From Rikenellaceae bacterium (GTDB taxonomy: Bacteria > Bacteroidota > Bacteroidia > Bacteroidales > Rikenellaceae): a stretch of 64,000 nucleotides of DNA. The stretch is from positions 50,209 through 114,208 of the forward strand of contig SUZV01000008.1 of the NCBI GenBank assembly GCA_015059715.1, given 5' to 3'. The notes under the pieces are model-generated. The model was not told where the DNA came from. It saw nothing but the letters and a program-made list of their open reading frames with translations, and ran no database searches. This document shows positions 27,379-36,510 of this stretch, one piece after another; positions within the stretch are counted from its first letter, which is position 1; every line of letters begins with the position of its first letter. The position numbers and the translations under genes were made by a program.

Positions 27379-27900
27379 CTATCCAATAATATATTTGCTT
27401 TTAGGTATTAGCGACAATAGCTTGACTATGAGTGCCGATATGATAAATGTCGCTATCGAAGTAAGTATCATCATAACGGGTGTTATAAGGCCTAAGCCGT
27501 TGAGGGTGTCGAACACTGCAACGAGGACAAAGATATGGACAAGATATATGCCATAGCTTAGTTTCGAGAGCTGCTCGAAGAGTGGATATATGCGGCAGGG
27601 CTTAGTTATCAGCCTAAAGAGTAGGAAGAGAGCTATGGCTGTCAGCGCAACGCCCGTAGTGGCAAAGCACCAGCTGCGCTCCCACGCTATGGCAAGCTCT
27701 ATAGGCCCACTTATGGGGTAGCTCTCGGGAAGCTGCCAGTAGAAGGGTAGTGCAACGATAAGGTAGCCGACGAGGAACATGGGTATAGCCACAGCAAGTG
27801 TCTTTGCGGCACTCCAATCAACATACTTGCGTATGTAGTGGGCCACGACGCGCAGGTAGTCGAGAAAGTAGATGCGTTGGGCAGTGTGTGGTGATGTCAT
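27379..27900 (-). CDS. Acyltransferase family 3 protein with large internal deletion
   Basis: 173 residues; intact relatives are about 340-380. The first 22 residues carry the family's N-terminal signature (RIYFLDYLRVVA), which is normally followed by the first membrane helix and the catalytic His. Here it jumps directly to HYIRKYVDWSAAKTLAVAIP, a segment from the later part of the protein, then four hydrophobic helices to the C-terminus (LSYGIYLVHIFVLVAVFDTL). The frame is kept. The product likely has no transferase activity. Start chosen at ATG; a GTG lies two codons upstream. Confidence 0.75.
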   Translation of the reverse strand: MTSPHTAQRIYFLDYLRVVAHYIRKYVDWSAAKTLAVAIPMFLVGYLIVALPFYWQLPESYPISGPIELAIAWERSWCFATTGVALTAIALFLLFRLITKPCRIYPLFEQLSKLSYGIYLVHIFVLVAVFDTLNGLGLITPVMMILTSIATFIISALIVKLLSLIPKSKYIIG

Positions 27901-27909
27901 AGTCACTGT

Positions 27910-28060
27910 TATTGCTAAAAAGTGCGGTTTAAACCTTGTGTGGCGATATATCCCGTATAGTGTGCCATAGTAGATACATCATTATGATGCCAAAGGTACA
28001 AAAAAGTGTGTAATTTACACCACGTATGACGATATATTCCATAGTGTGGGGTGAAAAGCT
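27910..28060. repeat. Further copies of the promoter/palindrome repeat
   Basis: Diverged units of the 26214-26401 repeat. The palindrome half ACATCATTATGATGC is at 27976-27990, abutting CAAAGGTA (27991-27998), which on the minus strand is TACCTTTG, a -7 box reading toward the acyltransferase gene. CACCACGTATGACGATATATT follows near 28018, matching the other units. Confidence 0.6.
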
Positions 28061-28107
28061 CGATGCAATATCTTTCCCTTACGTGGTGCAAAGTTCCTAC
28101 TTTTTCG

Positions 28108-28115
28108 TATATTTG
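28108..28115 (+). promoter_or_regulatory. -7 box of luxS
   Basis: TATATTTG fits TAnnTTTG and is 23 bp before the luxS start. No clear -33 TTG is visible. Confidence 0.6.
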
Positions 28116-28138
28116 CGCAAAACTAATACAATTAAGCT

Positions 28139-28651
28139 ATGAAGAAAAATATCGTTTCGTCGTTTGATGTAGATCATCGCACACTCGATGCTGGACTATA
28201 CCTACGTTCAGTATATACCATAAACGATGAGTTCCAGGTGCGCTCGTGGGACCTCCGCTTCCGCGCCCCTATGGCTCATGCACCCCTCGGCTCGGGCGAG
28301 GTACACACCATCGAGCACCTTATGGCCTACTATCTACGCTTAGATGAGAAGATTGGCCCATCTATCGTGTCGTTCTGCCCTATGGGATGCAAGACAGGCT
28401 TCTACCTCTCGACAATGCAGAGCGTCGAGGCCGAGGATATACGCTTAGCGTTGGCTAAGGTGTATAAGGAGGTATTCCCACTAAAGTCGGCCTCGGATGT
28501 TGTGGGCCTTAACGAGATTCAGTGCGGTAACCCTGGACTATACGCCATAGACTCGACAAATGCTGCGATGGCAGAGTATATGCGCACGCTCTTTACTGCC
28601 GACGAGGCCGCGGCGTTAGGTATAGGTAGTGTTTACGAGAAGTGGTGGTAG
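28139..28651 (+). CDS. luxS: S-ribosylhomocysteine lyase LuxS
   Basis: 170 residues. LuxS splits S-ribosylhomocysteine into homocysteine and DPD, the precursor of autoinducer-2. The metal ligands are in HTIEHLMAYYLR (both His plus catalytic Glu) and QCGNPGLYAI (Cys), and the catalytic Cys is in GCKTGFYL. The gene for the preceding enzyme of the pathway follows after one base, making a complete two-gene activated-methyl-cycle operon. Confidence 0.97.
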   Translation: MKKNIVSSFDVDHRTLDAGLYLRSVYTINDEFQVRSWDLRFRAPMAHAPLGSGEVHTIEHLMAYYLRLDEKIGPSIVSFCPMGCKTGFYLSTMQSVEAEDIRLALAKVYKEVFPLKSASDVVGLNEIQCGNPGLYAIDSTNAAMAEYMRTLFTADEAAALGIGSVYEKWW

Positions 28652-28652
28652 T

Positions 28653-29261
28653 ATGAGAGTTCTGATTTGTGCCCCTACGACACGCGAGTACCGCGCTATG
28701 CGCTACGCCTTGGATAAGGCCGCGAGTTTGAAGAACAACTACGACCTTGTGGAGGTGGGTATAGGTAAGGCCCTCTCCTCTTCGGGCCTGGCGCGTATAC
28801 TTACGCTTGCCGAGATTAAGGGGGTTAAGTACGATATGTTGGCCGTCATAGGCTTTGCTGCTTCGGCCTTGGGTCGCAGGCAGGGCGATATCGTTATGCC
28901 CTCGTGTGCTATACACCACGATGCTATAATCCCCGAGAACTTCTGCCCCGAGATTACCGACCCACGTAGGCTCTGTGGCCACGACCCCGAGACGGTATTT
29001 ACGGGCGACTCGTTTGTCAATGCCGATATTATCCGCGAGGTTAAGAGTCGCTTTGGTGTTGAGTGCGGCCTCTTCGATATGGAGATTGCTGCCATCTGCC
29101 AGGTTGCAGAGCTATATGACAATATCCCTGTTTTGGTGGTTAAGTATGTCTCGGATGTCCCCGAGGCTGGCCACTCGGAGCACTCTTACGACGAGTTTGC
29201 TGATGCTCACTCTGACTTTACACCTCTGCTTGAGAAGATTGAGGCATATGCAAATGAGTAA
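28653..29261 (+). CDS. mtnN: 5'-methylthioadenosine/S-adenosylhomocysteine nucleosidase
   Basis: 202 residues from the ATG two bases after the luxS stop; an earlier in-frame start inside luxS is unlikely. The enzyme removes adenine from S-adenosylhomocysteine, giving the LuxS substrate. Visible: early acidic residue in TTREYRAM, VEVGIGKAL, and the nucleobase/ribose block FDMEIAAICQVAE (usual form DMEGAAVA) and KYVSDVPE. The sequence is shorter and more diverged than E. coli Pfs, but motif and neighbour both agree. Confidence 0.88.
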   Translation: MRVLICAPTTREYRAMRYALDKAASLKNNYDLVEVGIGKALSSSGLARILTLAEIKGVKYDMLAVIGFAASALGRRQGDIVMPSCAIHHDAIIPENFCPEITDPRRLCGHDPETVFTGDSFVNADIIREVKSRFGVECGLFDMEIAAICQVAELYDNIPVLVVKYVSDVPEAGHSEHSYDEFADAHSDFTPLLEKIEAYANE

Positions 29262-29307
29262 TTAGTAATTAGTAATTAGTATTGTTGCTATTGTCTTGAT
29301 TTTCTGG

Positions 29308-29500
29308 TGCTATGCTACCAATTATCGCTCACTACTTATCTAACCGTAATATAATTAAGTCTCCCTTTTCAAAGGGAGATTTAGAGGGATTGTAAATATA
29401 ATTTACTAATTGTATCGCTTTCAAGCAAGCTTGTGGCGATACTCTTTATTGCTATGCTACCAATTATAGCTAAAAACTTATCAAACCGTAATATAATCAA
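29308..29500. repeat. Pair of 51-bp direct repeats
   Basis: TGCTATGCTACCAATTAT.. at 29308-29358 recurs at 29450-29500 with a few changes. Between them lie two snap-back hairpins (TCTCCC..GGGAGA near 29363 and GTATCGC..GCGATAC near 29412). TAATTAG is repeated three times at 29259-29281. No gene. Confidence 0.7.
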
Positions 29501-29538
29501 AGAGCCTGCCTAACAAAAAACTTGTTAGACAGGCTCTT
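29501..29538. terminator. Bidirectional terminator between mtnN and the TPR gene
   Basis: AGAGCCTGCCTAACAA pairs with TTGTTAGACAGGCTCT over 16 positions with a single C/A mismatch and an A-rich loop. It lies between convergent genes. Confidence 0.85.
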
Positions 29539-29556
29539 AATCATATAGATAAACTA

Positions 29557-30912
29557 TTAGCGAGTCTGCTTATACAACTCGTGGTACTTGTTGTACTTAT
29601 CCATCATACCATCCATATCGCGAAGACGGAAGCATAGCTGGTTGAGGAACTCAAGAGTACCAACATCCGATGGATTAATCTCATAGGCCTTCTCCAACCA
29701 AGGTATAGCCTTGATGTAGATAAGGTTAATCTTATCGTTCTCGGCATTGTACTCGTCGTAGCTGAGGTTCGAGTTGCTGTTAAGTGCCTCGATAGCAGCG
29801 TTAGCCTTCTCAACGATGAAGTATCCAGTGAAGTAGTTAGCATCAAACTCGTTAGGACGAAGCTCTACGCACTTCTCGAAAGACTTAATACACTCGTCAT
29901 AGTTCTTAAGCGAGTTGTATACGCGGCCACGACCAAACCACAAGTCGTAGTTCGTTGGGTCCTCCTTAAGCGAGGTCTCAATCATATCAACAAGTTCGGC
30001 AGGGTCACCAACACCCTCCTCGGCTGTGTAGAACGACATAAGACCATCGAGGATAGTGGTGTTCTTAGGGAAGAGCTTAATACCTGTAAGCAGTGCCTCC
30101 TTAGCCTTGGCAAGGCTCTCCTCGCGGTTCTTCTCGCGCTGGCCATAATAGCTGTGGAAGAGGTAGTAGTAGATGTTACCCTCGGTGTCGGCAAAGTTCT
30201 GCGAGAGGGCAAGGTTGAAGACATCGCTTGCAGCAGCAAACTTAGCAGCTGCCTCATCACCCTGAAGCGATGATGCGCTGATGGTCATCAACATACCTGC
30301 GTTGTAGAGGTTGTTCAGATTAGGCGTTGTAGATGGCACCAAGCTCTGTGCTGTGTAGGCCAAGACGAAGGCCTCGGCAGCCTCGTCGTAGCGTCCCATG
30401 CTATTCATAACGTCTGCCTGCTGTGCCAACGAGTTTGCCAAGGTCATTGCTGCCGAGGCAATCTTTGACTCCTGCTTAGGGTCAAGCTCATAACCCTTGG
30501 CGAATGACTCTATAGCCGTCTGCGCAAGGTTCTCCTTTATCGCCTTCTTCTGGTTCCAGCACTCAATCATACCGTTAACGATATATACATCTACATAATC
30601 GTAGCTATATACGATAGCAGGGTAGCCTGCATACTCGCTCTGGTAAGCACCCTCGGGCTGACCTGCGTTCATCAAAAGCATCTGCTCTGGAACACCGTGA
30701 CCAAGCTCCTTAGTTGGTGCCATGTAGGCATCGGCATAAGCCTTACCGCGTGCCACCCATGTAGCACCCTTCGATGCCTTCTTAGCATCCTGACATGCTG
30801 CGTCAGCCTTCTCAAGCGTAGCGAGCTCCTTGGCGGTGTTCACCTTCTGTGCATTTGCTGCTGGCAATGCAAATATCAACATTGCGGCAGCAAGAAACAA
30901 AAACTTCTTCAT
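29557..30912 (-). CDS. Secreted tetratricopeptide repeat protein
   Basis: 451 residues with a signal peptide (MKKFLFLAAAMLIFALPAANA). Helical TPR-like pairs run through the body; the clearest are YDLWFGRGRVYNSLKNYDEC and IPWLEKAYEINPSDVGTLEF. Probably periplasmic or outer-membrane associated, with a scaffold role; no enzyme motif is seen. It lies 45 bp downstream of gyrA on the same strand and may be cotranscribed with it. Confidence 0.85.
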   Translation of the reverse strand: MKKFLFLAAAMLIFALPAANAQKVNTAKELATLEKADAACQDAKKASKGATWVARGKAYADAYMAPTKELGHGVPEQMLLMNAGQPEGAYQSEYAGYPAIVYSYDYVDVYIVNGMIECWNQKKAIKENLAQTAIESFAKGYELDPKQESKIASAAMTLANSLAQQADVMNSMGRYDEAAEAFVLAYTAQSLVPSTTPNLNNLYNAGMLMTISASSLQGDEAAAKFAAASDVFNLALSQNFADTEGNIYYYLFHSYYGQREKNREESLAKAKEALLTGIKLFPKNTTILDGLMSFYTAEEGVGDPAELVDMIETSLKEDPTNYDLWFGRGRVYNSLKNYDECIKSFEKCVELRPNEFDANYFTGYFIVEKANAAIEALNSNSNLSYDEYNAENDKINLIYIKAIPWLEKAYEINPSDVGTLEFLNQLCFRLRDMDGMMDKYNKYHELYKQTR

Positions 30913-30957
30913 AATTTCTCAGTTGTTTATTTGTTAATTGTCTTTTAGCCTATCTAT

Positions 30958-33522
30958 TTATGCGTTGGTCTGCTCCGAGCCCTGCTCCGTAGCCTCCGTA
31001 GGCTGCGAAACCTCGGCTATGACACCCTCCGTAGTAGTCTCTATATCCTCCTCGTCGGTCTTAGGTACTGCCGTTACCGAGGCGATGGCATCACCCTCGC
31101 GGAGGTTGATAATCTTAACACCCTGAGTGGCGCGACCTGCAACACGTATCTGCTCGGCCGATGTGCGTATCGTAAGGCCTGAGCGGTTGATAATCATCAA
31201 GTCGTTATCATCCGTTACAGCCTGGATAGATATTAGCTTACCTGTCTTCTCCGTAACGTTTATGGTCTTTACACCCTTACCTCCTCGGTTCGTCACGCGG
31301 TACTCCTCAAGGTCGGTGCGCTTGCCGTAGCCATTCTCGCTGAGCACAAGTACATCCTGCTTGCTGTCGGGCTCGATGGCAATCATACCGATAACCTCGT
31401 TCTCCTCCTCGATAGATATAGCTCTTACGCCCGAGCTTACGCGACCCATAGGACGTACCGTAGACTCGTTGAAGCGTATGGCGCGACCCTCGCGCGAGGC
31501 TATCATAACCTCTGCATTGCCGCTGGTGAGCTTAACCTCAAGCAGCTGGTCACCCTCCCTAATAACGATGGCTTTGACACCATTAGTACGTGGACGCGAG
31601 TAATCCTCAAGCGTCGTCTTCTTAACGATACCGCGCTTAGTACACATCACCAAGTAGTTATTCTCGACAAACTCCTTGTCTGCCAGATTCTTGACATTGA
31701 TGTAGGCGCGTACCTTATCGCCTGGCTCTATCTGGATGACATTCTGTATTGCGCGGCCCTTGGATGCGCGTGTGCCCTCTGGTATCTGGTATACCTTGAG
31801 CCAGTAGCAACGGCCCATCTCCGTAAAGAACATCATCGTATTGTGCATCGAGGCTACGTAGATGTGCTCGATAAAGTCCTCGTCGCGTGTTGCACTGCCC
31901 TTGGCACCTACACCGCCACGATGCTGCGTGCGGTACTCGGCGAGTGGTGTACGCTTAATATATCCGAGGTGCGAGATGGTGATGACCATATCATCGTCGG
32001 CATAGAAGTCCTCGGGGTTAAACTCCTCGGATGAGTAGACAATCTCCGAGCGACGCTCATCGCCATACTTCTCCTTAATCTCGCAAAGCTCGTCCTTGAT
32101 AATCTGCATCTGCATATCGACATTTGCCAAGACAGCGTTGAGGTAGTCTATGGTCTTGACCAACTCGTCGTGTTCTGCTTCGAGCTGCTCGCGCTGTAGG
32201 CCTGTGAGCTGGCGTAGACGCATCTCAAGGATGGCGGCCGTCTGTAGCTCCGATAGTCCGAAACGCTCCTGTAGGCGTGTGCGAGCCTCCTCTCCGGTCT
32301 TTGACGAGCGGATGATGTGTACCACCTCGTCGATATTGTCCTGAGCAATGAGCAAGCCCTTGACAATGTGTAGACGCTCCTCGGCCTTCTGTAGGTCGAA
32401 GCGCGAGCGACGTACTACGACATCGTGGCGATGCTCAACGAAGTGGTGGATAAGATCCTTGAGGTTGAGAAGCTGTGGACGGCCATTTACCAATGCGATG
32501 TTGTTTACCGCAAACGACGACTGTAGTGGGGTATTCTTGTAGAGCGTGTTGAGCACTACGCTGGCCACAGCATCCTGCTTGAGGATGATGACGATGCGCA
32601 TACCCTGACGGTCCGACTCATCGTTGATATAGGATATACCCTCAATCTTCTTCTCGTTGATAAGGTCGGCGATGCGCTTAATCATCTCGGCCTTATTGAC
32701 CATATATGGTATCTCGGTAATTACGATGCACTCTCTGCCCGATGCCGTATGCTCAATCTCGGTCTTTGCACGCATAACCACGCGGCCACGACCCGTAAGC
32801 AGTGCCTCCTTGACACCCTCGTAGCCATATATTATAGCTCCTGTAGGGAAGTCGGGACCCTTGACATAGTTGAGTAGCTCCTCGCACTCGCACTCGGGGT
32901 TGTCGATATAGGCGCAGCAGGCATCCACGACCTCTGAAAGGTTATGTGGGGCCATATTTGTTGCCATACCTACGGCAATACCACTTGCTCCATTTACCAA
33001 GAGCAATGGAATCTTTGTAGGTAACACGGTAGGCTCCTTAAGTGTATCGTCGAAGTTAAGGCCCCAGTCGATAGTCTCCTTTTCGATGTCGGCCATAACC
33101 TCATCGGTAATCTTCTGCATACGCGCCTCGGTATAACGCATCGCAGCGGGCGAGTCGCCATCCATAGAGCCGAAGTTACCCTGACCCTCGACCAAGGGGT
33201 AGCGCATAGACCAATCCTGAGCCATACGCACCATAGCCTCGTATACCGAGCTATCGCCGTGTGGGTGGAACTTACCGAGTACATCACCGACAATACGGGC
33301 ACTCTTACGTGTAGGCTTATCCGAGTAAAGGTTCAGCTCGGCTGACATATCATACAAAATACGGCGGTGTACGGGCTTGAGGCCATCGCGCACATCGGGT
33401 AGTGCGCGCGACACAATTACCGACATCGAGTAGTCGATATATGCCGATTTCATCTGCTCTTCGAGGTTGACCTGGACTATACGTCCGCCAGCCGAACCTG
33501 TGTTGTTTATCTCCTCTGACAT
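30958..33522 (-). CDS. gyrA: DNA gyrase subunit A
   Basis: 854 residues. With GyrB it introduces negative supercoils. Visible: quinolone-resistance-region start [34 protein letters not shown], catalytic Tyr in [10 protein letters not shown], and the C-terminal DNA-wrapping propeller with repeated blades and the GyrA box-like RATQGVKII and NRGGKGVKT. The acidic/Glu-rich tail is short. Own promoter upstream; a secreted TPR gene follows. Confidence 0.98.
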   Translation of the reverse strand: MSEEINNTGSAGGRIVQVNLEEQMKSAYIDYSMSVIVSRALPDVRDGLKPVHRRILYDMSAELNLYSDKPTRKSARIVGDVLGKFHPHGDSSVYEAMVRMAQDWSMRYPLVEGQGNFGSMDGDSPAAMRYTEARMQKITDEVMADIEKETIDWGLNFDDTLKEPTVLPTKIPLLLVNGASGIAVGMATNMAPHNLSEVVDACCAYIDNPECECEELLNYVKGPDFPTGAIIYGYEGVKEALLTGRGRVVMRAKTEIEHTASGRECIVITEIPYMVNKAEMIKRIADLINEKKIEGISYINDESDRQGMRIVIILKQDAVASVVLNTLYKNTPLQSSFAVNNIALVNGRPQLLNLKDLIHHFVEHRHDVVVRRSRFDLQKAEERLHIVKGLLIAQDNIDEVVHIIRSSKTGEEARTRLQERFGLSELQTAAILEMRLRQLTGLQREQLEAEHDELVKTIDYLNAVLANVDMQMQIIKDELCEIKEKYGDERRSEIVYSSEEFNPEDFYADDDMVITISHLGYIKRTPLAEYRTQHRGGVGAKGSATRDEDFIEHIYVASMHNTMMFFTEMGRCYWLKVYQIPEGTRASKGRAIQNVIQIEPGDKVRAYINVKNLADKEFVENNYLVMCTKRGIVKKTTLEDYSRPRTNGVKAIVIREGDQLLEVKLTSGNAEVMIASREGRAIRFNESTVRPMGRVSSGVRAISIEEENEVIGMIAIEPDSKQDVLVLSENGYGKRTDLEEYRVTNRGGKGVKTINVTEKTGKLISIQAVTDDNDLMIINRSGLTIRTSAEQIRVAGRATQGVKIINLREGDAIASVTAVPKTDEEDIETTTEGVIAEVSQPTEATEQGSEQTNA

Positions 33523-33619
33523 AATGTTTATGTTCTATTTATTATTGTCTACGTATCTATCTTCGTATGTAAGTCGACGAGCATTAGCCTGCCGCCACCT
33601 ATAAATATATATAGGTGCG

Positions 33620-33650
33620 CAAATTTACTCAAAAATTTCGTTTCTGCCAA
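33620..33650 (-). promoter_or_regulatory. Candidate gyrA promoter
   Basis: On the minus strand TAAATTTG (33627 to 33620) is a -7 box and TTG (33650-33648) lies 20 bases upstream. The leader is about 95 nt and contains a hairpin CACCTATA..TATAGGTG. The rest of the 323-bp gap holds only the terminator at 33772-33808. Confidence 0.7.
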
Positions 33651-33771
33651 GTGTTGCCCCGAAAAAGTGGGAGCTGTTGATACTCTTTTTGTAAAAATGT
33701 CGCCGTAAAGGCCCTTTTTAGCCACTCTAAGCCATTTTGTCGAAAATCCCGACCCTCCCTCGGGGGTAAAA

Positions 33772-33808
33772 GAGAACGGCTCGCACCACTGTGATGCAAG
33801 CCGCTCTC
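33772..33808 (-). terminator. Terminator of the GH84 gene
   Basis: GAGAACGGCT.GCA pairs with TGC.AGCCGCTCTC. Read on the minus strand it is followed by TTTT, and it sits 38 bases past the GH84 stop. Confidence 0.75.
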
Positions 33809-33845
33809 GATATGTGCATGTGTCGTTAGCGCGACAACATAGATG

Positions 33846-36365
33846 TTATAGATAGAAGAGCTCGTAGAGGTCGAAGTTGCCTACAAGTTCAATGCGCCAC
33901 TTGCCCGACGCGATGTCGGTAGTAGGCAGTGCGATAGAGGCGCGCGACGAGGTAATCTCGCCACTTGAGTACTCTGTAAAGTCGTTGTAGATGCGATACT
34001 TAACATTGCCGCTAAGCTCTCCGAGCATAAGCTCCAAGCTCTGCTTCTCCGAATAGCTGTCGCTGCAAAGCTCTATCTCGATGCTCTCCTCCACGCTGCG
34101 CGACGTGAATGGGTTACCATCCCAGCCATACTCCTCCTCGGTGACGGGGTTGATGGCAAACTCGCGTATAGCAAGCCAGTTGCGCTTCTTAGACTCAAGC
34201 TTGCGGATGCCTACGTAGCGTGCCTCGAATGGCTCACCCCTCCATACAATGTCGTAGATGCCCTGCATAGGCTCCGTAAGTGCTCTCCACGTCTTGCCAT
34301 CGGCAGAGTACTCCAAGATGCAGTGGTCGAAGTAGTCAACATCATCAACCGAGTTGCGACCCTGTGTGATGCGCACCTCGCGTACCTCGCGCACGATGCC
34401 CATATCGGCACCAATGAAGTCGTCGGTGCGCTGTGCCTGGCCCGAGTGGTAGTAGGTCTCAAGGTCGTTGTCGAACATATACTTTGCCTGAGGTGCTGCA
34501 AGTGAGTTGTAGCTACCTACGGCAGCAAGGTTCGAGGACTTCTGGCCTGTGAGGCTCTCGTAGTATGCCGCAGCCATATCGTCCATCATACGCTCGTAGA
34601 AGGGGTGTAGCTTCATTGTGCCGCAGCGGTGTGCGTCAAACGCTGCCTCCTCCTCCTCGCTCATCAGGTTGTCTACATATAGCTCCCAGAAGGCTGTGTA
34701 ATCACCCTTGCGGTAGAGCTCATAGCAATCCAACGCCTTAAGGCATCGCTGGCCGAGCTTGCCAAACTCCACCAACCAGGGGCGTAGCTCCTCAAAAAGG
34801 GCCTTATTCTCCATAGCCTCCATCTCGGCAGGCACCTTAACTATGCGCTCAAGCTCCTTGCGCAGCTTGGCGGCCTTAGCGTCGTTGTAGTCGGCAAATG
34901 TGAAGGTCTCGGTCTCCCACGACTCCAAGCGGCGGTAGCCCGTCTCGGTATCGCACGAGTGGATAGCGAAGAGACGGTAGGCATCCTTAACCTCGGATGC
35001 TACGCACTCTATGGCACGCTCCCAGCTATCTATGGGGTTATACTTTGCTGGACACCACGCATAGTCTGCCGTGCTGTAGAGTGCCAGCTTCGAGGCCTCG
35101 CCATGCTCCATAGGGTTGCTCACAATGCCTCGAGTCTTGGTGCTATCCATCGTAGAGTCAAGACCGTATACTGGGCCCTGCATAATGATATGGCGCGCGT
35201 AGTCCGTTACGGGGAAGTTCCACCAGAAGAGGGCAGGACGCTTGATGCGTGACGATATCCACTCCATCGTAGACTCGGTCATATTGCTACATACGGCATC
35301 GCCAGTCCAGAATACATCTACCGAGGGGTCAAGTTCGTTGCCATAGATGACAAGGCTACCACGCTCGGTAGGGTTGGCCCAAAGACGTGTATACTCCGTA
35401 GGACATACGATAAGAGGCTCGACATCGCCCTTGACCTTTACGAACTCGTCGTTGAGGATGTTCATAAGCTCGGTCTGTGGGTATGGGTTGGCACCAGCAC
35501 CCTCGATATCATCGAAGTGTACGGCAAAGGCGCGCACACCAAGCTGATACATAGCCTCGAACTTGTTCATAAGGTTCTGTAGGTCGGTCTCGTTCCACTG
35601 GATATCCTTGCCTGGGTGTATGGCCCACACGAAGTGTACGCGGTTGCGCTTACACGCCTCGACAAGCTCGCGAATCTCTGCGGCCTCCTGCTCGGGGTAC
35701 ATCTCGCGCCAGTAGGGTGACGAGTGGTATGGGTCATCCTTAGGACCATAGATGTAGTAGTTCATCTTGAAACGACCGTAGAAGTCTATCAGCGACAGAC
35801 GGGTCTTGTGTGACCAGGGCTCGCCGTAGAAGCCCTCGACAACGCCACGATACTTCAGGTTGGGCCAGTCGTTAAAGTACATCGCAGGGAGCTCACCCTT
35901 GGCCGAAATAGGGCTCTCGACAATCTGACGTAGCGTCTGAATGGCGTAGAAGGCACCAGCATCGTCATAGGCATCGATGATGATTTCGCCCTCGCTAATC
36001 GAGAGTGCATAGGCCCCTGATACGTGGGCAAAGATATCGTCCTCGTCGCTCTCGGCGGTGTAGAACCTGATGTTTAGCTTTGCTCCTCGCTTGTTATGCT
36101 CAAGAAAGCTAAGCTCCTCGGCATAGCTTGCAGCCTCGCCAATGAGCTTTACACCTTTGCTTAGGTCTACGCCATCGCACGACATAGGCACATACTGCTG
36201 CGGGAAGGGGTTAATGTTAAGACCACCACGCTCTACGCGGTGTCCGAGAAGCTTTCCAAGGTCTTGAGACTCACCGCGCTGCGACGAGAGGTCTTGTGCC
36301 TCGGCACTTAGGCCGATAAATATTGCCAACGCTACGGTGGCAAGAATCTTAAGGGTCTTAATCAT
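33846..36365 (-). CDS. GH84 beta-N-acetylglucosaminidase (O-GlcNAcase-like)
   Basis: 839 residues; the ATG at 36365 gives a proper signal peptide (IKTLKILATVALAIFIGLSAEA), while an upstream in-frame start would not. After an N-terminal GH20b-like domain comes the GH84 barrel: KYRGVVEGFYGEPWSH, and the catalytic Asp pair in AVHFDDIEGAG. A helical region and an F5/8-type carbohydrate-binding domain follow (SLAAPQAKYMFDNDLETYYHS). Family enzymes from gut Bacteroides remove GlcNAc from mucin-type glycans. No SusCD pair is next to it, so it stands outside a classical polysaccharide locus. Confidence 0.95.
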   Translation of the reverse strand: MIKTLKILATVALAIFIGLSAEAQDLSSQRGESQDLGKLLGHRVERGGLNINPFPQQYVPMSCDGVDLSKGVKLIGEAASYAEELSFLEHNKRGAKLNIRFYTAESDEDDIFAHVSGAYALSISEGEIIIDAYDDAGAFYAIQTLRQIVESPISAKGELPAMYFNDWPNLKYRGVVEGFYGEPWSHKTRLSLIDFYGRFKMNYYIYGPKDDPYHSSPYWREMYPEQEAAEIRELVEACKRNRVHFVWAIHPGKDIQWNETDLQNLMNKFEAMYQLGVRAFAVHFDDIEGAGANPYPQTELMNILNDEFVKVKGDVEPLIVCPTEYTRLWANPTERGSLVIYGNELDPSVDVFWTGDAVCSNMTESTMEWISSRIKRPALFWWNFPVTDYARHIIMQGPVYGLDSTMDSTKTRGIVSNPMEHGEASKLALYSTADYAWCPAKYNPIDSWERAIECVASEVKDAYRLFAIHSCDTETGYRRLESWETETFTFADYNDAKAAKLRKELERIVKVPAEMEAMENKALFEELRPWLVEFGKLGQRCLKALDCYELYRKGDYTAFWELYVDNLMSEEEEAAFDAHRCGTMKLHPFYERMMDDMAAAYYESLTGQKSSNLAAVGSYNSLAAPQAKYMFDNDLETYYHSGQAQRTDDFIGADMGIVREVREVRITQGRNSVDDVDYFDHCILEYSADGKTWRALTEPMQGIYDIVWRGEPFEARYVGIRKLESKKRNWLAIREFAINPVTEEEYGWDGNPFTSRSVEESIEIELCSDSYSEKQSLELMLGELSGNVKYRIYNDFTEYSSGEITSSRASIALPTTDIASGKWRIELVGNFDLYELFYL

Positions 36366-36398
36366 AGGTTTTCTTCTGTTACTTATTCTGTTATGTGT

Positions 36399-36424
36399 TG
36401 TTCTATAAATTAGTAAATATGTTA
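36399..36424. repeat. 26-nt dispersed repeat, copy 2
   Basis: Exact second copy of the sequence at 23919-23944, again just upstream of a minus-strand start codon (36365) and again followed by GTTGAGAGGTT. Confidence 0.75.
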
Positions 36425-36510
36425 CTTTACTCAAAGTTGAGAGGTTCTGCGTCGGTAGCCTATGAATTTATAGGCTGTGTGCAATCTCGCTCGCTCTTTT
36501 GTGTTGTGCT

